Below are positions 28,015-36,610 of a stretch of 64,000 nucleotides of DNA, one piece after another. The position numbers were made by a program, and so were the translations under genes. The notes under the pieces are model-generated. The model did not search any database, was not told the origin of the DNA, and saw only the letters and a program-made list of their open reading frames with translations. Location of the stretch: positions 118,396 to 182,395 of the forward strand of contig NZ_JAUSTT010000001.1 of assembly GCF_030812995.1 (NCBI RefSeq). The letters run 5' to 3'. This stretch comes from Bacillus chungangensis. GTDB taxonomy: Bacteria > Bacillota > Bacilli > Bacillales > Bacillaceae_C. How positions within the stretch are numbered: the stretch's first letter is position 1; each line of letters begins with the position of its first letter.

Positions 28015-30302
28015 TCACAGTCCTCGACTGCCGTTGCCGTAGAACGGACATAGTAAGTCGTTTTCATTCTATTTTTCCATGCTTGCATATGCAGTTCTAG
28101 CAATACAGATGCACGAATAAAATTCGGTACATAAAAGTTGAAAGAAATGGCCTGATCAATATGTCTCTGTCTTGCCGCATTTTGTTTAATAGACCAAAAT
28201 TGATCAATTTTATAAGCGGTTTTACGATATACGTCGTATGTTTCGTGAGATAAGTCAGGTGCTGTAACAGGAATGCGATAATCTTTCTTCTCTTCTGTAT
28301 ACATTACATCAAAAATTGGATCAATGCTCGCACTGCTGCCTGCAATAATAGAGGTGGAAGCGTTCGGAGCGATTGCTAATAAATAGCCATTCCGAATGCC
28401 TTCTTGCTGAATTGTATAGGCAAGTTGATGCCACCTTGTATTGTGTTCATTTTCTTTCCGTATTTCTTCTTTGCTGTTGATATACTGTCTAGAAACAAAA
28501 TATTCTCCCGTCTGCCAATCACTTCCCGCAAACTTCGGATATGCGCCTTTTTCTTTAGCAAGGTCTACACTCGCCTTAATCGTTAAGTAGGCGATTTCTT
28601 CATACAGTTCATCAGCAAGCTGAACAGCTGCGTCCGATTCCCAAGCAATGCCCTTTAATGCAAGCAAATGATGCCAGCCAAATGTTCCGAGTCCAATCGC
28701 TCGATACTTGTTATTCGTTATTCTTGCTTGTTTTACATCAATTGTATTCAGGTCAATGACATTATCCAGCATTCGCACTTGGATTGGGATAAGCCGCTCC
28801 ATCACATTGTCGGGAACAGCTCGTCCTAAATTAACTGATGAAAGATTGCATACAACGAAGTCGCCTGCCTTTTTGCGGATGATAATTTCATCCCCTTCGA
28901 TCACTTCACTTAGCTGTTCAGTTGGTGTTTGGTTTTGGCTGATTTCTGTACAAAGATTTGAACAATAAACCATTCCTGCATGTTTGTTATTGTTTTTGCG
29001 GTTCACTTCATCACGATAGAACATAAATGGACCGCCTGTTTCCAGCTGTGAGCGCAGCAAGCGTTTCATAATATCGATTGCTGGCACCTTTGTTTTCTTT
29101 AAATCATTATTACGGACACATTCATCGTAGCGTTCACGGAAAGAGCCTTTGCCAATTTCTTCATCATAAAAGTCTTCCAAGGAGTAGCCCATCACACGTC
29201 TCACTTCATGAGGATCGAAGATATACCAATCTCCTCTTCGTTCCACTTGCTCCATAAACAAATCAGGAATACAGACGCCATGGAATAAATCGTGCGTTCT
29301 TTGGCGCTCGTCTCCATTATTTAATTTAACATCTAAGAATGACATGATATCTGCATGCCAAATGTCAAGGTAGACAGCAATTGCTCCTTTACGTGTTCCA
29401 AGCTGGTCAACGCTTACTGCCGTATTATTCAATTGTTTCATCCACGGAATCACACCAGATGAAGCTCCAACATACCCTTTTATTGCAGACCCACGAGCTC
29501 TTACTTTTCCTAGATAAACGCCGATTCCGCCGCCATCTTTGGATAAACGTGCTACATCGGTGTTGCTATTGTAAATGCCAATCAAGGAATCTTCGACAGT
29601 ATCAATAAAACAGGATGATAATTGACCATGAGATTTTCCAGCATTCGCCAATGTCGGAGTAGCAACTGTCATATAGAGCTGCGACAATGCCCAATACGTT
29701 TCTTTTACTAAATCCAATCGTTTATTCTTCGGTTCATCTTGCATTAAATAAAGAGCAATAACTAGCCACCGCTCTTGAGGAAGTTCATATACGTGCTTAT
29801 GATAATCTGTTGCCAAGTAACGGTCTGCTAAAGTGCGCAAACCAACGTATGTAAAGAGATGGTCGCATGAAGGATCGATAATTTTTGCCATTTCAACGAT
29901 TTCTTCTCGAGAATATTTCGCAAGAATATTCGGTGAGTACACGCCTTTATCAGCAAGGATTTTCAACAATCCGTAAAAATCCCCATATTTTTTTGCTGCT
30001 TCATAGGCACGATTGCGGCTTGCTTGTTTGTATAGCGACTGCAAATAGACTTTTGCAGCAACATATGTCCAATCAGGGTCTGATATATCGATATTTTCAA
30101 GTGCTGTTAGAATAAGCAGGTTCGTGATTTCGGTTGCTTTATATTCTTCATACTGCGTTATCGTACGAACAATTTTAGCCTTATATGCATCCGTTTGAAT
30201 ATGCGGGAATGCAACAACTGCTGCGTCAATGAATTTCTCTAATCTTTTTTGATCAAATGGGAGTCGTCGTTTCCCTTCGTTTTTTGTGATAATTGTTGTC
30301 AA
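27999..30302 (-). CDS. nrdE: ribonucleotide reductase alpha subunit (class I)
   Basis: This is the catalytic subunit, which converts ribonucleotides to deoxyribonucleotides. The 767-residue protein starts with a probable ATP-cone (ITKNEGKRRLPFDQKRLEKFID), an allosteric activity site that typical class Ib NrdE lacks. Active-site residues are visible: GQLSSCF (redox Cys), CSNLCTEI (radical Cys and Glu), CNLSSVNL (second redox Cys), the radical-transfer pair TTYYVRS and the C-terminal CEWCQS. The ATG follows GGAGGAG. It heads the operon behind a long structured leader and two NrdR boxes. Confidence 0.94.
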   Translation of the reverse strand: MTTIITKNEGKRRLPFDQKRLEKFIDAAVVAFPHIQTDAYKAKIVRTITQYEEYKATEITNLLILTALENIDISDPDWTYVAAKVYLQSLYKQASRNRAYEAAKKYGDFYGLLKILADKGVYSPNILAKYSREEIVEMAKIIDPSCDHLFTYVGLRTLADRYLATDYHKHVYELPQERWLVIALYLMQDEPKNKRLDLVKETYWALSQLYMTVATPTLANAGKSHGQLSSCFIDTVEDSLIGIYNSNTDVARLSKDGGGIGVYLGKVRARGSAIKGYVGASSGVIPWMKQLNNTAVSVDQLGTRKGAIAVYLDIWHADIMSFLDVKLNNGDERQRTHDLFHGVCIPDLFMEQVERRGDWYIFDPHEVRRVMGYSLEDFYDEEIGKGSFRERYDECVRNNDLKKTKVPAIDIMKRLLRSQLETGGPFMFYRDEVNRKNNNKHAGMVYCSNLCTEISQNQTPTEQLSEVIEGDEIIIRKKAGDFVVCNLSSVNLGRAVPDNVMERLIPIQVRMLDNVIDLNTIDVKQARITNNKYRAIGLGTFGWHHLLALKGIAWESDAAVQLADELYEEIAYLTIKASVDLAKEKGAYPKFAGSDWQTGEYFVSRQYINSKEEIRKENEHNTRWHQLAYTIQQEGIRNGYLLAIAPNASTSIIAGSSASIDPIFDVMYTEEKKDYRIPVTAPDLSHETYDVYRKTAYKIDQFWSIKQNAARQRHIDQAISFNFYVPNFIRASVLLELHMQAWKNRMKTTYYVRSTATAVEDCEWCQS

Positions 30303-30768
30303 TGCTAATCTCCTCCACTATAATTAAAATGAAACCTACACTAGCAAGGCTTCTTTCATTCCCCCTGCTAATGATAGATCCCAAGTAACCACTTGAGTAA
30401 TTTACCCTCTCTCCGAGTTTAGAACTAATCGGAGTCTTAAAGCAGCTGCCCTATACAAACCATTTTTTGAGAAAGGTGCTGTCTGTCCATTTCTGGATTA
30501 AAAAACCGCTCAATCTTGAGCAGATCAAACGATAGCGTGAAAAACAAAGCAAAAAAAAAGCCAATACAATTTCAATCTATCATTTCATCTTCCCAATTCC
30601 TGAAGAATCTGAAACTACTGTAATGGAACAAAGATTTTTAACACCATCTATTTTGGATAGTATGTCAATGACAATAAAACGTTCCTGCACTGTAGGAATC
30701 TTTGTGAATAGTTTTTTCAGGTTTTCGATTCATCTTGACAAAAAAATTTGCATTCCCATTTCACAAAT
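30303..30768 (-). promoter_or_regulatory. long structured 5' leader of the nrd operon
   Basis: About 460 bases separate the NrdR boxes from nrdE. The distal half contains, on the minus strand, a strong CTCCGATTAG...CTAAACTCGGAG hairpin, CAAGT...ACTTG, and TAGCA...TGCTA enclosing GGGGGAATGAAAG, close to the start codon. An intrinsic terminator lies before this structure. I do not recognise a known riboswitch. It could be an unassigned cis-regulatory RNA. Confidence 0.4.
30500..30523 (-). terminator. intrinsic terminator inside the nrd leader
   Basis: On the minus strand CTGCTCA-AGAT-TGAGCGG is followed by TTTTTT, about 200 bases before the nrdE start and 245 bases after the NrdR boxes. Its position suggests attenuation of the nrd operon. 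Confidence 0.6.
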
Positions 30769-30816
30769 AACAATATATTGTGTTTTTTACAATAAACACT
30801 AACAATATGTTGTGTT
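30769..30816 (-). promoter_or_regulatory. pair of NrdR boxes
   Basis: Two 16-bp palindrome-like boxes, AACAATATATTGTGTT (30769-30784) and AACAATATGTTGTGTT (30801-30816), match the NrdR box consensus. They start 32 bp apart, about three helical turns, the spacing usual for NrdR, the nucleotide-sensing repressor of ribonucleotide reductase operons. Confidence 0.85.
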
Positions 30817-30920
30817 TCATTCATCATAACATACTGTTTTTTGATTTTCAATCTCTATTTTTTTCACCTCAAACTATGAATAAAAACAATCAAAAACTAA
30901 TTACTAAAGTCACAATAGGC

Positions 30921-30952
30921 AAAAAAATATCGGGCTCCGTTTAGAGCCCTTA
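30921..30952 (-). terminator. intrinsic terminator after rng
   Basis: On the minus strand GGGCTC-TAAAC-GGAGCCC is followed by GATATTTTTTT, about 30 bp after the rng stop. It separates rng from the nrd operon. Confidence 0.85.
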
Positions 30953-30983
30953 GGTGAGGGATCACTTCCCGTCATTGCTCATG

Positions 30984-32417
30984 TCAACCTTCTTTCGAGC
31001 CGAATCTTACTATCCTATATTCAGGACGACAGGCATCAATTATATTAAGTTGAATGTTCATTTTAAGCATTTCTTCCCATTTTCGCAAATAACGATTATT
31101 TTCACCGCAAAATACATCTTTTACACTTTCCGTCATTTCGATTAGCACTTCCTCTTGATCTCGATGCATCCATTCCATTAATTCTCTTTCTAACCGAAAT
31201 GCGATTGTTTCTGCGCTTTCAACTTTTCCCGTACCACTGCATACTGAACAATTGGTTAACATCGTTTCTATTAATGAATGCTTTGTTTTTTTTCGAGTAA
31301 TTTGTAAAATACCCAAAGAAGTGAATCCGATGATTTTTGATTTCCGCTCATCTTTTATGAGTTCCTTCTCTAAACAATTGCTAACAAGTGCACGCTCATG
31401 TTCGTCTCGCATGTTGATAAAATCTATTAAAATGATTCCACTCAAATCACGTAATTTTATCTGTCTTCCAATTTCCTTAGCAGCCGCAAGATTAGTTTGT
31501 AAAACGGTTTCTTGTTGATTTTGTTTCCCAGTAAATTTACCTGTATTAACATCTATCACGATAAGAGCTTCGGTTTCTTCAATGAGAAAATAGGCGCCGT
31601 TATTAAGCCAAACAACCTTCTTGAGTGCTTTCATCAGCTCTTCCTCAAGATAAAGAGTTTGCTCATGCATCTCCCAATTCATTAAATCGTTTGCTGCCAA
31701 TCTTTCTTTTATTTTTTTCATAGATGCGGGGTTATCAAAAAAAATTGTCCCAGAACCTAATTTTTTAACTGCTGCTAATAGGGCATCGTGGAAGTCCATC
31801 TTTTGAAGAAGAAGTGCAGGTGCTTTCATTCCTTGACATTTTATAAGCAATTGCTGATATTGTTGGCGAAGTAATGTGAATTCAGCCAACACATCTGCTT
31901 CTGAAGCCGAGAATGCTTCTGTCCGAACAATGACTCCTTCTCGTTCCTCTTTCACTGATGCTAACTTTTTTCTCCATCTCGTTCTTGTTTCATGATCACC
32001 CTTTTTCGAAACAGCACTATATCTGCCATCGGGAAGATAAACGAGATTATCGCCAGTGAGCTCAATTAGTGCTGTTAACAAAGCGCCTTTCAGCTCTGTC
32101 TCATCTTTTTTCACCTGTACCAAAATTTTCTCTCCTTCATGCAGAAAGCGAGTAAGCGGAAATAATTGTTTATTCTTCTCATCTGAATGAAGATAAGCAG
32201 GAATTTGATCACGATGCAAATAGCCATGCTTCCCAGCACCTAGATCAACAAAAGCAGCATCCATGCCGGTTTTCACTTGTGCAACCTTGCCTAAATAAAT
32301 ATTGCCAACTTTTGATTCACCTTCTGGACGCTGGATAAAAACTTCTGTTATTTGCTGATCTTGAAGAATGGCAAAACGTTTTTCCCTTGTTTTATCATGA
32401 ACAATAATTTGATTCAA
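30984..32417 (-). CDS. rng: ribonuclease G/E family endoribonuclease
   Basis: RNase G cuts single-stranded RNA, processing rRNA and mRNA. The 477-residue protein has the S1 domain (GNIYLGKVAQVKTGMDAAFVDLGAGKHGYLH). The DNase-I-like catalytic core has Asp in LIVIDVNTGKF and in IILIDFINM. The zinc-link CSVCSGTGKV pairs subunits. The start is a TTG at 32417 with AGGTGGGAA upstream. B. subtilis lacks this gene, but other Bacillaceae carry it here between spoIVFB and rplU. Confidence 0.94.
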   Translation of the reverse strand: MNQIIVHDKTREKRFAILQDQQITEVFIQRPEGESKVGNIYLGKVAQVKTGMDAAFVDLGAGKHGYLHRDQIPAYLHSDEKNKQLFPLTRFLHEGEKILVQVKKDETELKGALLTALIELTGDNLVYLPDGRYSAVSKKGDHETRTRWRKKLASVKEEREGVIVRTEAFSASEADVLAEFTLLRQQYQQLLIKCQGMKAPALLLQKMDFHDALLAAVKKLGSGTIFFDNPASMKKIKERLAANDLMNWEMHEQTLYLEEELMKALKKVVWLNNGAYFLIEETEALIVIDVNTGKFTGKQNQQETVLQTNLAAAKEIGRQIKLRDLSGIILIDFINMRDEHERALVSNCLEKELIKDERKSKIIGFTSLGILQITRKKTKHSLIETMLTNCSVCSGTGKVESAETIAFRLERELMEWMHRDQEEVLIEMTESVKDVFCGENNRYLRKWEEMLKMNIQLNIIDACRPEYRIVRFGSKEG

Positions 32418-32489
32418 ATCGTTCCCACCTGTCTGGAGTTTCTGTCTGTTATTTTAACACATTATAAATAATAACGTTACTTTTGCAGA

Positions 32490-32645
32490 GTGAACAACAC
32501 GCCACCTTTATTACCCTTACATGCTTAACGTTTAGAGGTGGGTGCTTCTTGGGAACAGAGCACATACTCATTATAGTGGCGTACATTAGACAACAGCGGT
32601 TTCTCTTATAAACCAAGCTATCCCCTTAGTCCCTACGGTTCTTTT
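32490..32645 (-). mobile_element. divergent orphan TnpB right end / omega-RNA-like sequence (relic D)
   Basis: On the minus strand this sequence ends in GTTGTTCAC and shares GTTCCCAAGAAGC and ATAGCTTGGTTTA with the right ends of relics A and C. The rest differs. The basal stem is kept with compensating changes (CCCACCT with AGGTGG instead of CCCACTT with AAGTGG). No tnpB codons and no clear left end remain. It lies between rng and spoIVFB. Confidence 0.6.
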
Positions 32646-32668
32646 AGTTAGGATAATGTATGTATGTT

Positions 32669-33535
32669 TCAATAAGGAGAGAGAATATCTTTCACTTTTG
32701 CATGTAGGCGATTTTCAGCAAAACAGGCGAAAAGCAATTCATTTTCATCCAAAACACCTAGCTCTTTACCGTTTTCTGCAACAATAAGCGGGTGCTTATA
32801 TCCACGGTGAAATTTCCTTACAACATCGTTGACTAATTCAAATGGGGCAACACGCAAAGGTTTCAAGTGTTGAAGTTCTGATTTTTTCCCATAATATCTT
32901 TCTAACAAAAATCTCATAAAAACGTAGTGCAGCTGTTTCCACTCCATCCAAAGAGAGATATATAAATATCCTAATACAATCCATATACTCAGTTGAAGTG
33001 GAGCCAAAATTAGCACGAACAAATGTAAACAAATTAAAAATATAAAAGAATACATCATGCTAAGTCGATATGCTTTTAAAAATGGAAAATAACAGGAAAA
33101 TAAAAGATATAAAAGTTTTCCACCATCAAGCGGCCAAATAGGAAGAAGATTAAACAAAAGAACCATTAAATTGAATTCCATAAACATGTCGAAAGATGCT
33201 GCTGAAAGAAATGAAAATTGATGCAGAATAAAAGCAGCAGCAGCTAACAATAAATGCTGTAAAGGACCAGCCGCGACAACACATAATTCTTCTTTAAGCG
33301 GTCTATTTCCATGTTCGTCCATTTCTGCAACCCCGCCAAATGGTAGGATGATGATTTTATGGATGCGCCAAGAAAAAAGATGAGCTGCCATACTATGTCC
33401 CATCTCATGAATAAAGATGATGCAAAAAAGTGTGATCAGCTCGTAAAAGTATCCTGTCAAAACTGCCATTCCTGCAACAAGCCAAAAGAGTGGGTGAATA
33501 CGCACTTTTTGCAAGAGTATCCAAAGATTATTCAA
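32669..33535 (-). CDS. spoIVFB: SpoIVFB intramembrane metalloprotease
   Basis: SpoIVFB is the site-2-type zinc protease in the outer forespore membrane that cleaves pro-sigma-K. The 288-residue protein has the zinc motif IIFIHEMGHSMAAHL, the third ligand in NLLPIWPLDGGKLLY, five to six membrane helices, and a C-terminal CBS-like domain. The start codon is TTG at 33535 with AAGGTGATT upstream, overlapping the end of spoIVFA by 8 bp. BofC and SpoIVFA, its regulators, are encoded in the same window. Confidence 0.95.
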   Translation of the reverse strand: MNNLWILLQKVRIHPLFWLVAGMAVLTGYFYELITLFCIIFIHEMGHSMAAHLFSWRIHKIIILPFGGVAEMDEHGNRPLKEELCVVAAGPLQHLLLAAAAFILHQFSFLSAASFDMFMEFNLMVLLFNLLPIWPLDGGKLLYLLFSCYFPFLKAYRLSMMYSFIFLICLHLFVLILAPLQLSIWIVLGYLYISLWMEWKQLHYVFMRFLLERYYGKKSELQHLKPLRVAPFELVNDVVRKFHRGYKHPLIVAENGKELGVLDENELLFACFAENRLHAKVKDILSPY

Positions 33536-34298
33536 AGTTAATCACCTTATTCGGATCAATGAACTGATTATCTTGTTTAATTGCAAAATAAAAAGTTGGG
33601 GCCAAGTCTTTTTTATGATAAGAAGCAATTCCGATTTTTTCCCCAGCAGCCACTCGTTCATATTGCTTTACTGTCATTGTTTCTAAATATGCATACCAAG
33701 ATTCAGATTGATCTGGATGCTGAATAATCACGGTGTTTCCAAGGTCCTCTTTTTGCCCTGTAAATATGACTGTTCCCTCTTTCATTGCTCCTACTACTGC
33801 ATCATCTCCAGTTTCTATCAAAATACCGCGCTCATCTTTAGAAAAAGCTGTTAATACTTTTCCAGAAGCCGGAAGCACATAAGCATGATCCGTAAAAGAA
33901 GCATTTTTTTTCTCCTTGCTTGATGGCAAGATAGCCAACGGACTTCCAAATTGCCGCTCATACCAATCAGCAAGCATTGCAAATTGGAATTCTGACTCCA
34001 TTGTTTTAACGATAAAAGCCCTTGAACTTTCAAAAGCTGTCGTTGGAGAGCGAAAAATAATAGCGGTCAATAGGACCAATACCGCGGATAATAATAATTT
34101 CAAAGTAAAAGCTTCACGATTTAAAAATCGTTGAGGATGATGTGATGTGGAGAAGGAATCATAAGTAATTTCTTCATTCGTTTCAAGTCCACTCCCCCCA
34201 TATTCATGAAATAAACTTGCTTGTTTCTTTCTCTCGTAATCTCTCTGCTGTTTCCGCCTTGCCATCCTCCTCCGCAGCTCATCGGCACGATTTGTCAT
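33528..34298 (-). CDS. spoIVFA: SpoIVFA, scaffold/inhibitor of SpoIVFB
   Basis: SpoIVFA anchors BofA and SpoIVFB and is cut by SpoIVB to release protease activity. The protein has a charged cytoplasmic N-terminus (MTNRADELRRRMARRKQQRDY), one membrane helix (KLLLSAVLVLLTAIIF), and an extracytoplasmic M23-like domain without the catalytic histidines (VIIQHPDQSESWYAYLETMTV). I start it at the ATG at 34298, giving 256 residues, because the B. subtilis protein begins MSHRADEIRKRL. The frame reaches 34352. It overlaps spoIVFB by 8 bp. Confidence 0.92.
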   Translation of the reverse strand: MTNRADELRRRMARRKQQRDYERKKQASLFHEYGGSGLETNEEITYDSFSTSHHPQRFLNREAFTLKLLLSAVLVLLTAIIFRSPTTAFESSRAFIVKTMESEFQFAMLADWYERQFGSPLAILPSSKEKKNASFTDHAYVLPASGKVLTAFSKDERGILIETGDDAVVGAMKEGTVIFTGQKEDLGNTVIIQHPDQSESWYAYLETMTVKQYERVAAGEKIGIASYHKKDLAPTFYFAIKQDNQFIDPNKVINFE

Positions 34299-34565
34299 CA
34301 CACACCAATCCCTTTTAAAGTTTGTATTCATTTTATGAATGGATTGAAACAATTATGACAAGCATGCGAAGATTCGCCTTCTGTATGCATCTCTCTCTTT
34401 TTAATTAAAAGAAAGGAAACATCAAGTTTTAAAATGTCATTTATAATTTCTACAGCTTACAAGAATATGTATTCCAACCTTAAAAAACTTTTGTAGCAAG
34501 AAGCGGAACGATCCAACAGCAATAAACAACAGGTGATAGATAGTCTCGTATTCCTTGAGGAAAAT

Positions 34566-34590
34566 AATAAAACCTCCACTGATGGAGGCT
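34566..34590 (-). terminator. intrinsic terminator after minD
   Basis: On the minus strand GCCTCCA-TCAG-TGGAGG is followed by TTTTATTATTTT, directly after the minD stop. Confidence 0.85.
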
Positions 34591-34595
34591 TCATT

Positions 34596-35399
34596 TTATG
34601 CTTTTACACCAAAAAAGCGTTTCAATCGGGAAAACATCCCTGTTTTTTCATCTTCTAAAGATTGCAGCGGTACAGACTCGCCAAGAATACGCCTACAAAT
34701 GTTGCGATAGGCAATAGATGCTTTACTGTTTGGATTCATTGCAATCGGCTCTCCTTGATTGGATGATTTAATCACCTCTTCGTCATCCATGACAATGCCA
34801 AGTAAATCTATAGATAAATGTGTCGTAATCTCATCAATATTTAACACATCACCGTTTTGCATCATTTGTTTACGAATTCTATTAATAATAAGCTTTGGCG
34901 GCTCTATTTTTTCTTTTTCCAGCAATCCAATGATGCGATCTGCATCTCGAACAGCGGAAATCTCCGGTGTTGTTACAACAATCGCTTTATCTGCTCCTGC
35001 TACGGCATTTTTATAGCCTTGCTCAATCCCTGCTGGGCAATCAATGATGACATAATCATAATCCTGCTTTAATTCGCCTACTAATTCTTTCATTTGTTCT
35101 GGATTGACAGCGGTTTTATCAGACGTCTGAGCTGCTGGAAGCAAATATAATAAATCCTCAAATCGTTTGTCTTTTACTAATGCTTGGTGAATTTTACAGC
35201 GTTTTTCAACAACATCTACTAGGTCGTAAATAATTCTATTTTCAAGTCCTAAGACAACATCAAGGTTCCTCAGCCCAATATCAGTATCCAACAAACATAC
35301 TTTTTTGCCTTGCATTGCGAGAGCAGTCCCTAGATTTGCCGATGTGGTCGTTTTTCCTACTCCACCTTTTCCTGATGTAATGACAATAGCCTCCCCCAT
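34596..35399 (-). CDS. minD: septum site-determining ATPase MinD
   Basis: MinD is a membrane-binding ParA-type ATPase that recruits MinC and so keeps the division ring away from the poles. The 267-residue product has the deviant Walker A GKGGVGKTTTSANLG, LLDTDIGLRNLDVVLG, DYVIIDCPAGIEQG, and a C-terminal amphipathic helix FSRLKRFFGV for membrane binding. It follows minC by 2 bp. Confidence 0.97.
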   Translation of the reverse strand: MGEAIVITSGKGGVGKTTTSANLGTALAMQGKKVCLLDTDIGLRNLDVVLGLENRIIYDLVDVVEKRCKIHQALVKDKRFEDLLYLLPAAQTSDKTAVNPEQMKELVGELKQDYDYVIIDCPAGIEQGYKNAVAGADKAIVVTTPEISAVRDADRIIGLLEKEKIEPPKLIINRIRKQMMQNGDVLNIDEITTHLSIDLLGIVMDDEEVIKSSNQGEPIAMNPNSKASIAYRNICRRILGESVPLQSLEDEKTGMFSRLKRFFGVKA

Positions 35400-35401
35400 C
35401 G

Positions 35402-36082
35402 TTAGCGCCCCCCTTTAAATCTAGTAATATTAGGTCTAAGCTGTCTTAACACCTGCAATCGATCAATGACAATTTGCTCTGATTCATCTATGTAAGCACA
35501 TTCCATTTCACGTTGTCCTTCTTTATCATAATAGTCTGGTGCCCGATTCATGTATTTGGCAATTCTAAGCTGGGATGGCGTCATGGAAGAAGCTACAATG
35601 ACAGCATTGGTGTTGCCTTGATAACCTGCATGTGCGATTCCTTTTAACGCACCCATAATGAAAATGTTTCCATTTGCTCTCACAATGCCGCCAGGATTTA
35701 CATCGCCAACAAGCAGCAAGTCTCCTGGCACTTCTAATATCTGGCCTGATCTAATAATAGCGGCTATCGAAGCAATTTCCCCTTCTTCCTTCCATCGTTT
35801 AGCTTCTTTCTTCGTTATAACATTCGAAGTGAATCCTTCCACAACAAGATTACTCTTCTTTTCGACCAAATCTTTTATCTCTTGTTCTTGACTTTCTGTC
35901 AGAAAGCGGTTATCCGATTGAATGCGAACAGAAATATGATGATCGTCACCATAACCGTTAGGATGAAGGGTAAGCTTTTCAAACAATTCTTCTTTCAATT
36001 CATTATAAGAGCATAAATCACTTAAATGGAGTGTTAAACCCTCTTTTGTGCCCTTAATAATCACATTTTGTTTTTTCTTCAT
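35402..36082 (-). CDS. minC: septum site-determining protein MinC
   Basis: MinC inhibits FtsZ polymerisation with its N-terminal domain and binds MinD with its C-terminal beta helix. The 226-residue protein has a variable N-terminal half (KGTKEGLTLHLSD) and the conserved C-terminal segment RSGQILEVPGDLLLVGDVNPGGIVRANGNIFIMGALKGIAHAG. It precedes minD. In B. subtilis minCD follows mreBCD; here a TnpB relic sits between mreD and minC. Confidence 0.96.
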   Translation of the reverse strand: MKKKQNVIIKGTKEGLTLHLSDLCSYNELKEELFEKLTLHPNGYGDDHHISVRIQSDNRFLTESQEQEIKDLVEKKSNLVVEGFTSNVITKKEAKRWKEEGEIASIAAIIRSGQILEVPGDLLLVGDVNPGGIVRANGNIFIMGALKGIAHAGYQGNTNAVIVASSMTPSQLRIAKYMNRAPDYYDKEGQREMECAYIDESEQIVIDRLQVLRQLRPNITRFKGGR

Positions 36083-36274
36083 GGCGGTCGTTCACCTCAA
36101 TGGTTATAATTTCGACAATTGCCTAGTGTTTCCCTTTAAGAAAACTATTTTTACTGAGGATATCTCTTCAAAAAGCCCGTGAAAAATAACAGTGAAAGTC
36201 AGTATCGAATCGCTGCTGCATAACCACGAAGCATATAAATAGTACGTCCATATGAATCATTTGTCGGGCATCAT

Positions 36275-36440
36275 GTGAACTACTCACCACTTATTGACCT
36301 TGCGGTCTGATTGAAGTGGGAGCTTCTTGGGAACTAGATACTTTTGTTAGCTATCTATAATTTACCAAGCTATAAGGGCAGTCCCTGCCCCTAGAGAAAA
36401 TACCAACTACATGGCTAATTTCAGCAAGTTCTTACTTGCA
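36275..36440 (-). ncRNA. candidate omega RNA / right end of relic C
   Basis: The right end matches relic A nearly base for base, including GGGCAG...CTGCCC, the TAGATAGCTAAC...TATCTAGTTCCC region and the terminal TTCAC. The putative guide, the flank after TTCAC, begins ATGATGCCCGACAAATGATT. No promoter was assigned. Function would need a TnpB encoded elsewhere. Confidence 0.5.
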
Positions 36441-36455
36441 TTCACATCCCTGTCA
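36407..36455 (-). pseudogene. tnpB: terminal codons of TnpB in relic C
   Basis: Only the last RuvC motif and tail remain ([16 protein letters not shown] then TAG). The Asp-rich motif is the third RuvC block of IS605 TnpB. Everything upstream is lost. Confidence 0.7.
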
Positions 36456-36610
36456 TCAACCTTTCATAGTGTATAGGTTGATTATAGAACAATATTTTGG
36501 CTTACACTAACCGAAAATTCATCTCCCACTTTCATTGGGCTATACCCTTCACATTTAGAAGTGGGAGAATTCTTTTCGGAAATCCAGTTAAACATGCCAT
36601 TTGCTCCATG

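Larger units (their letters stand above)
36275..36587 (-). mobile_element. internally deleted IS605/TnpB element (relic C)
   Basis: On the minus strand, right after TTTAA, it starts with CTGGATTTCCGAAAAGAATT and a CTCCCACTT...AAAGTGGGAG hairpin. It then runs into the last tnpB codons ([16 protein letters not shown], stop at 36407) and ends with an omega-RNA-like right end closing in GTGAGTAGTTCAC. Most of tnpB is deleted. It lies between mreD and minC and accounts for most of that 528-bp spacer. Confidence 0.85.

Noticed and set aside
30303..30500. Cobalamin or c-di-AMP riboswitch before nrdE
   Set aside because: The conserved core sequences of those classes (for example GCCACUG of the cobalamin core) are not present, so I only call a structured leader.
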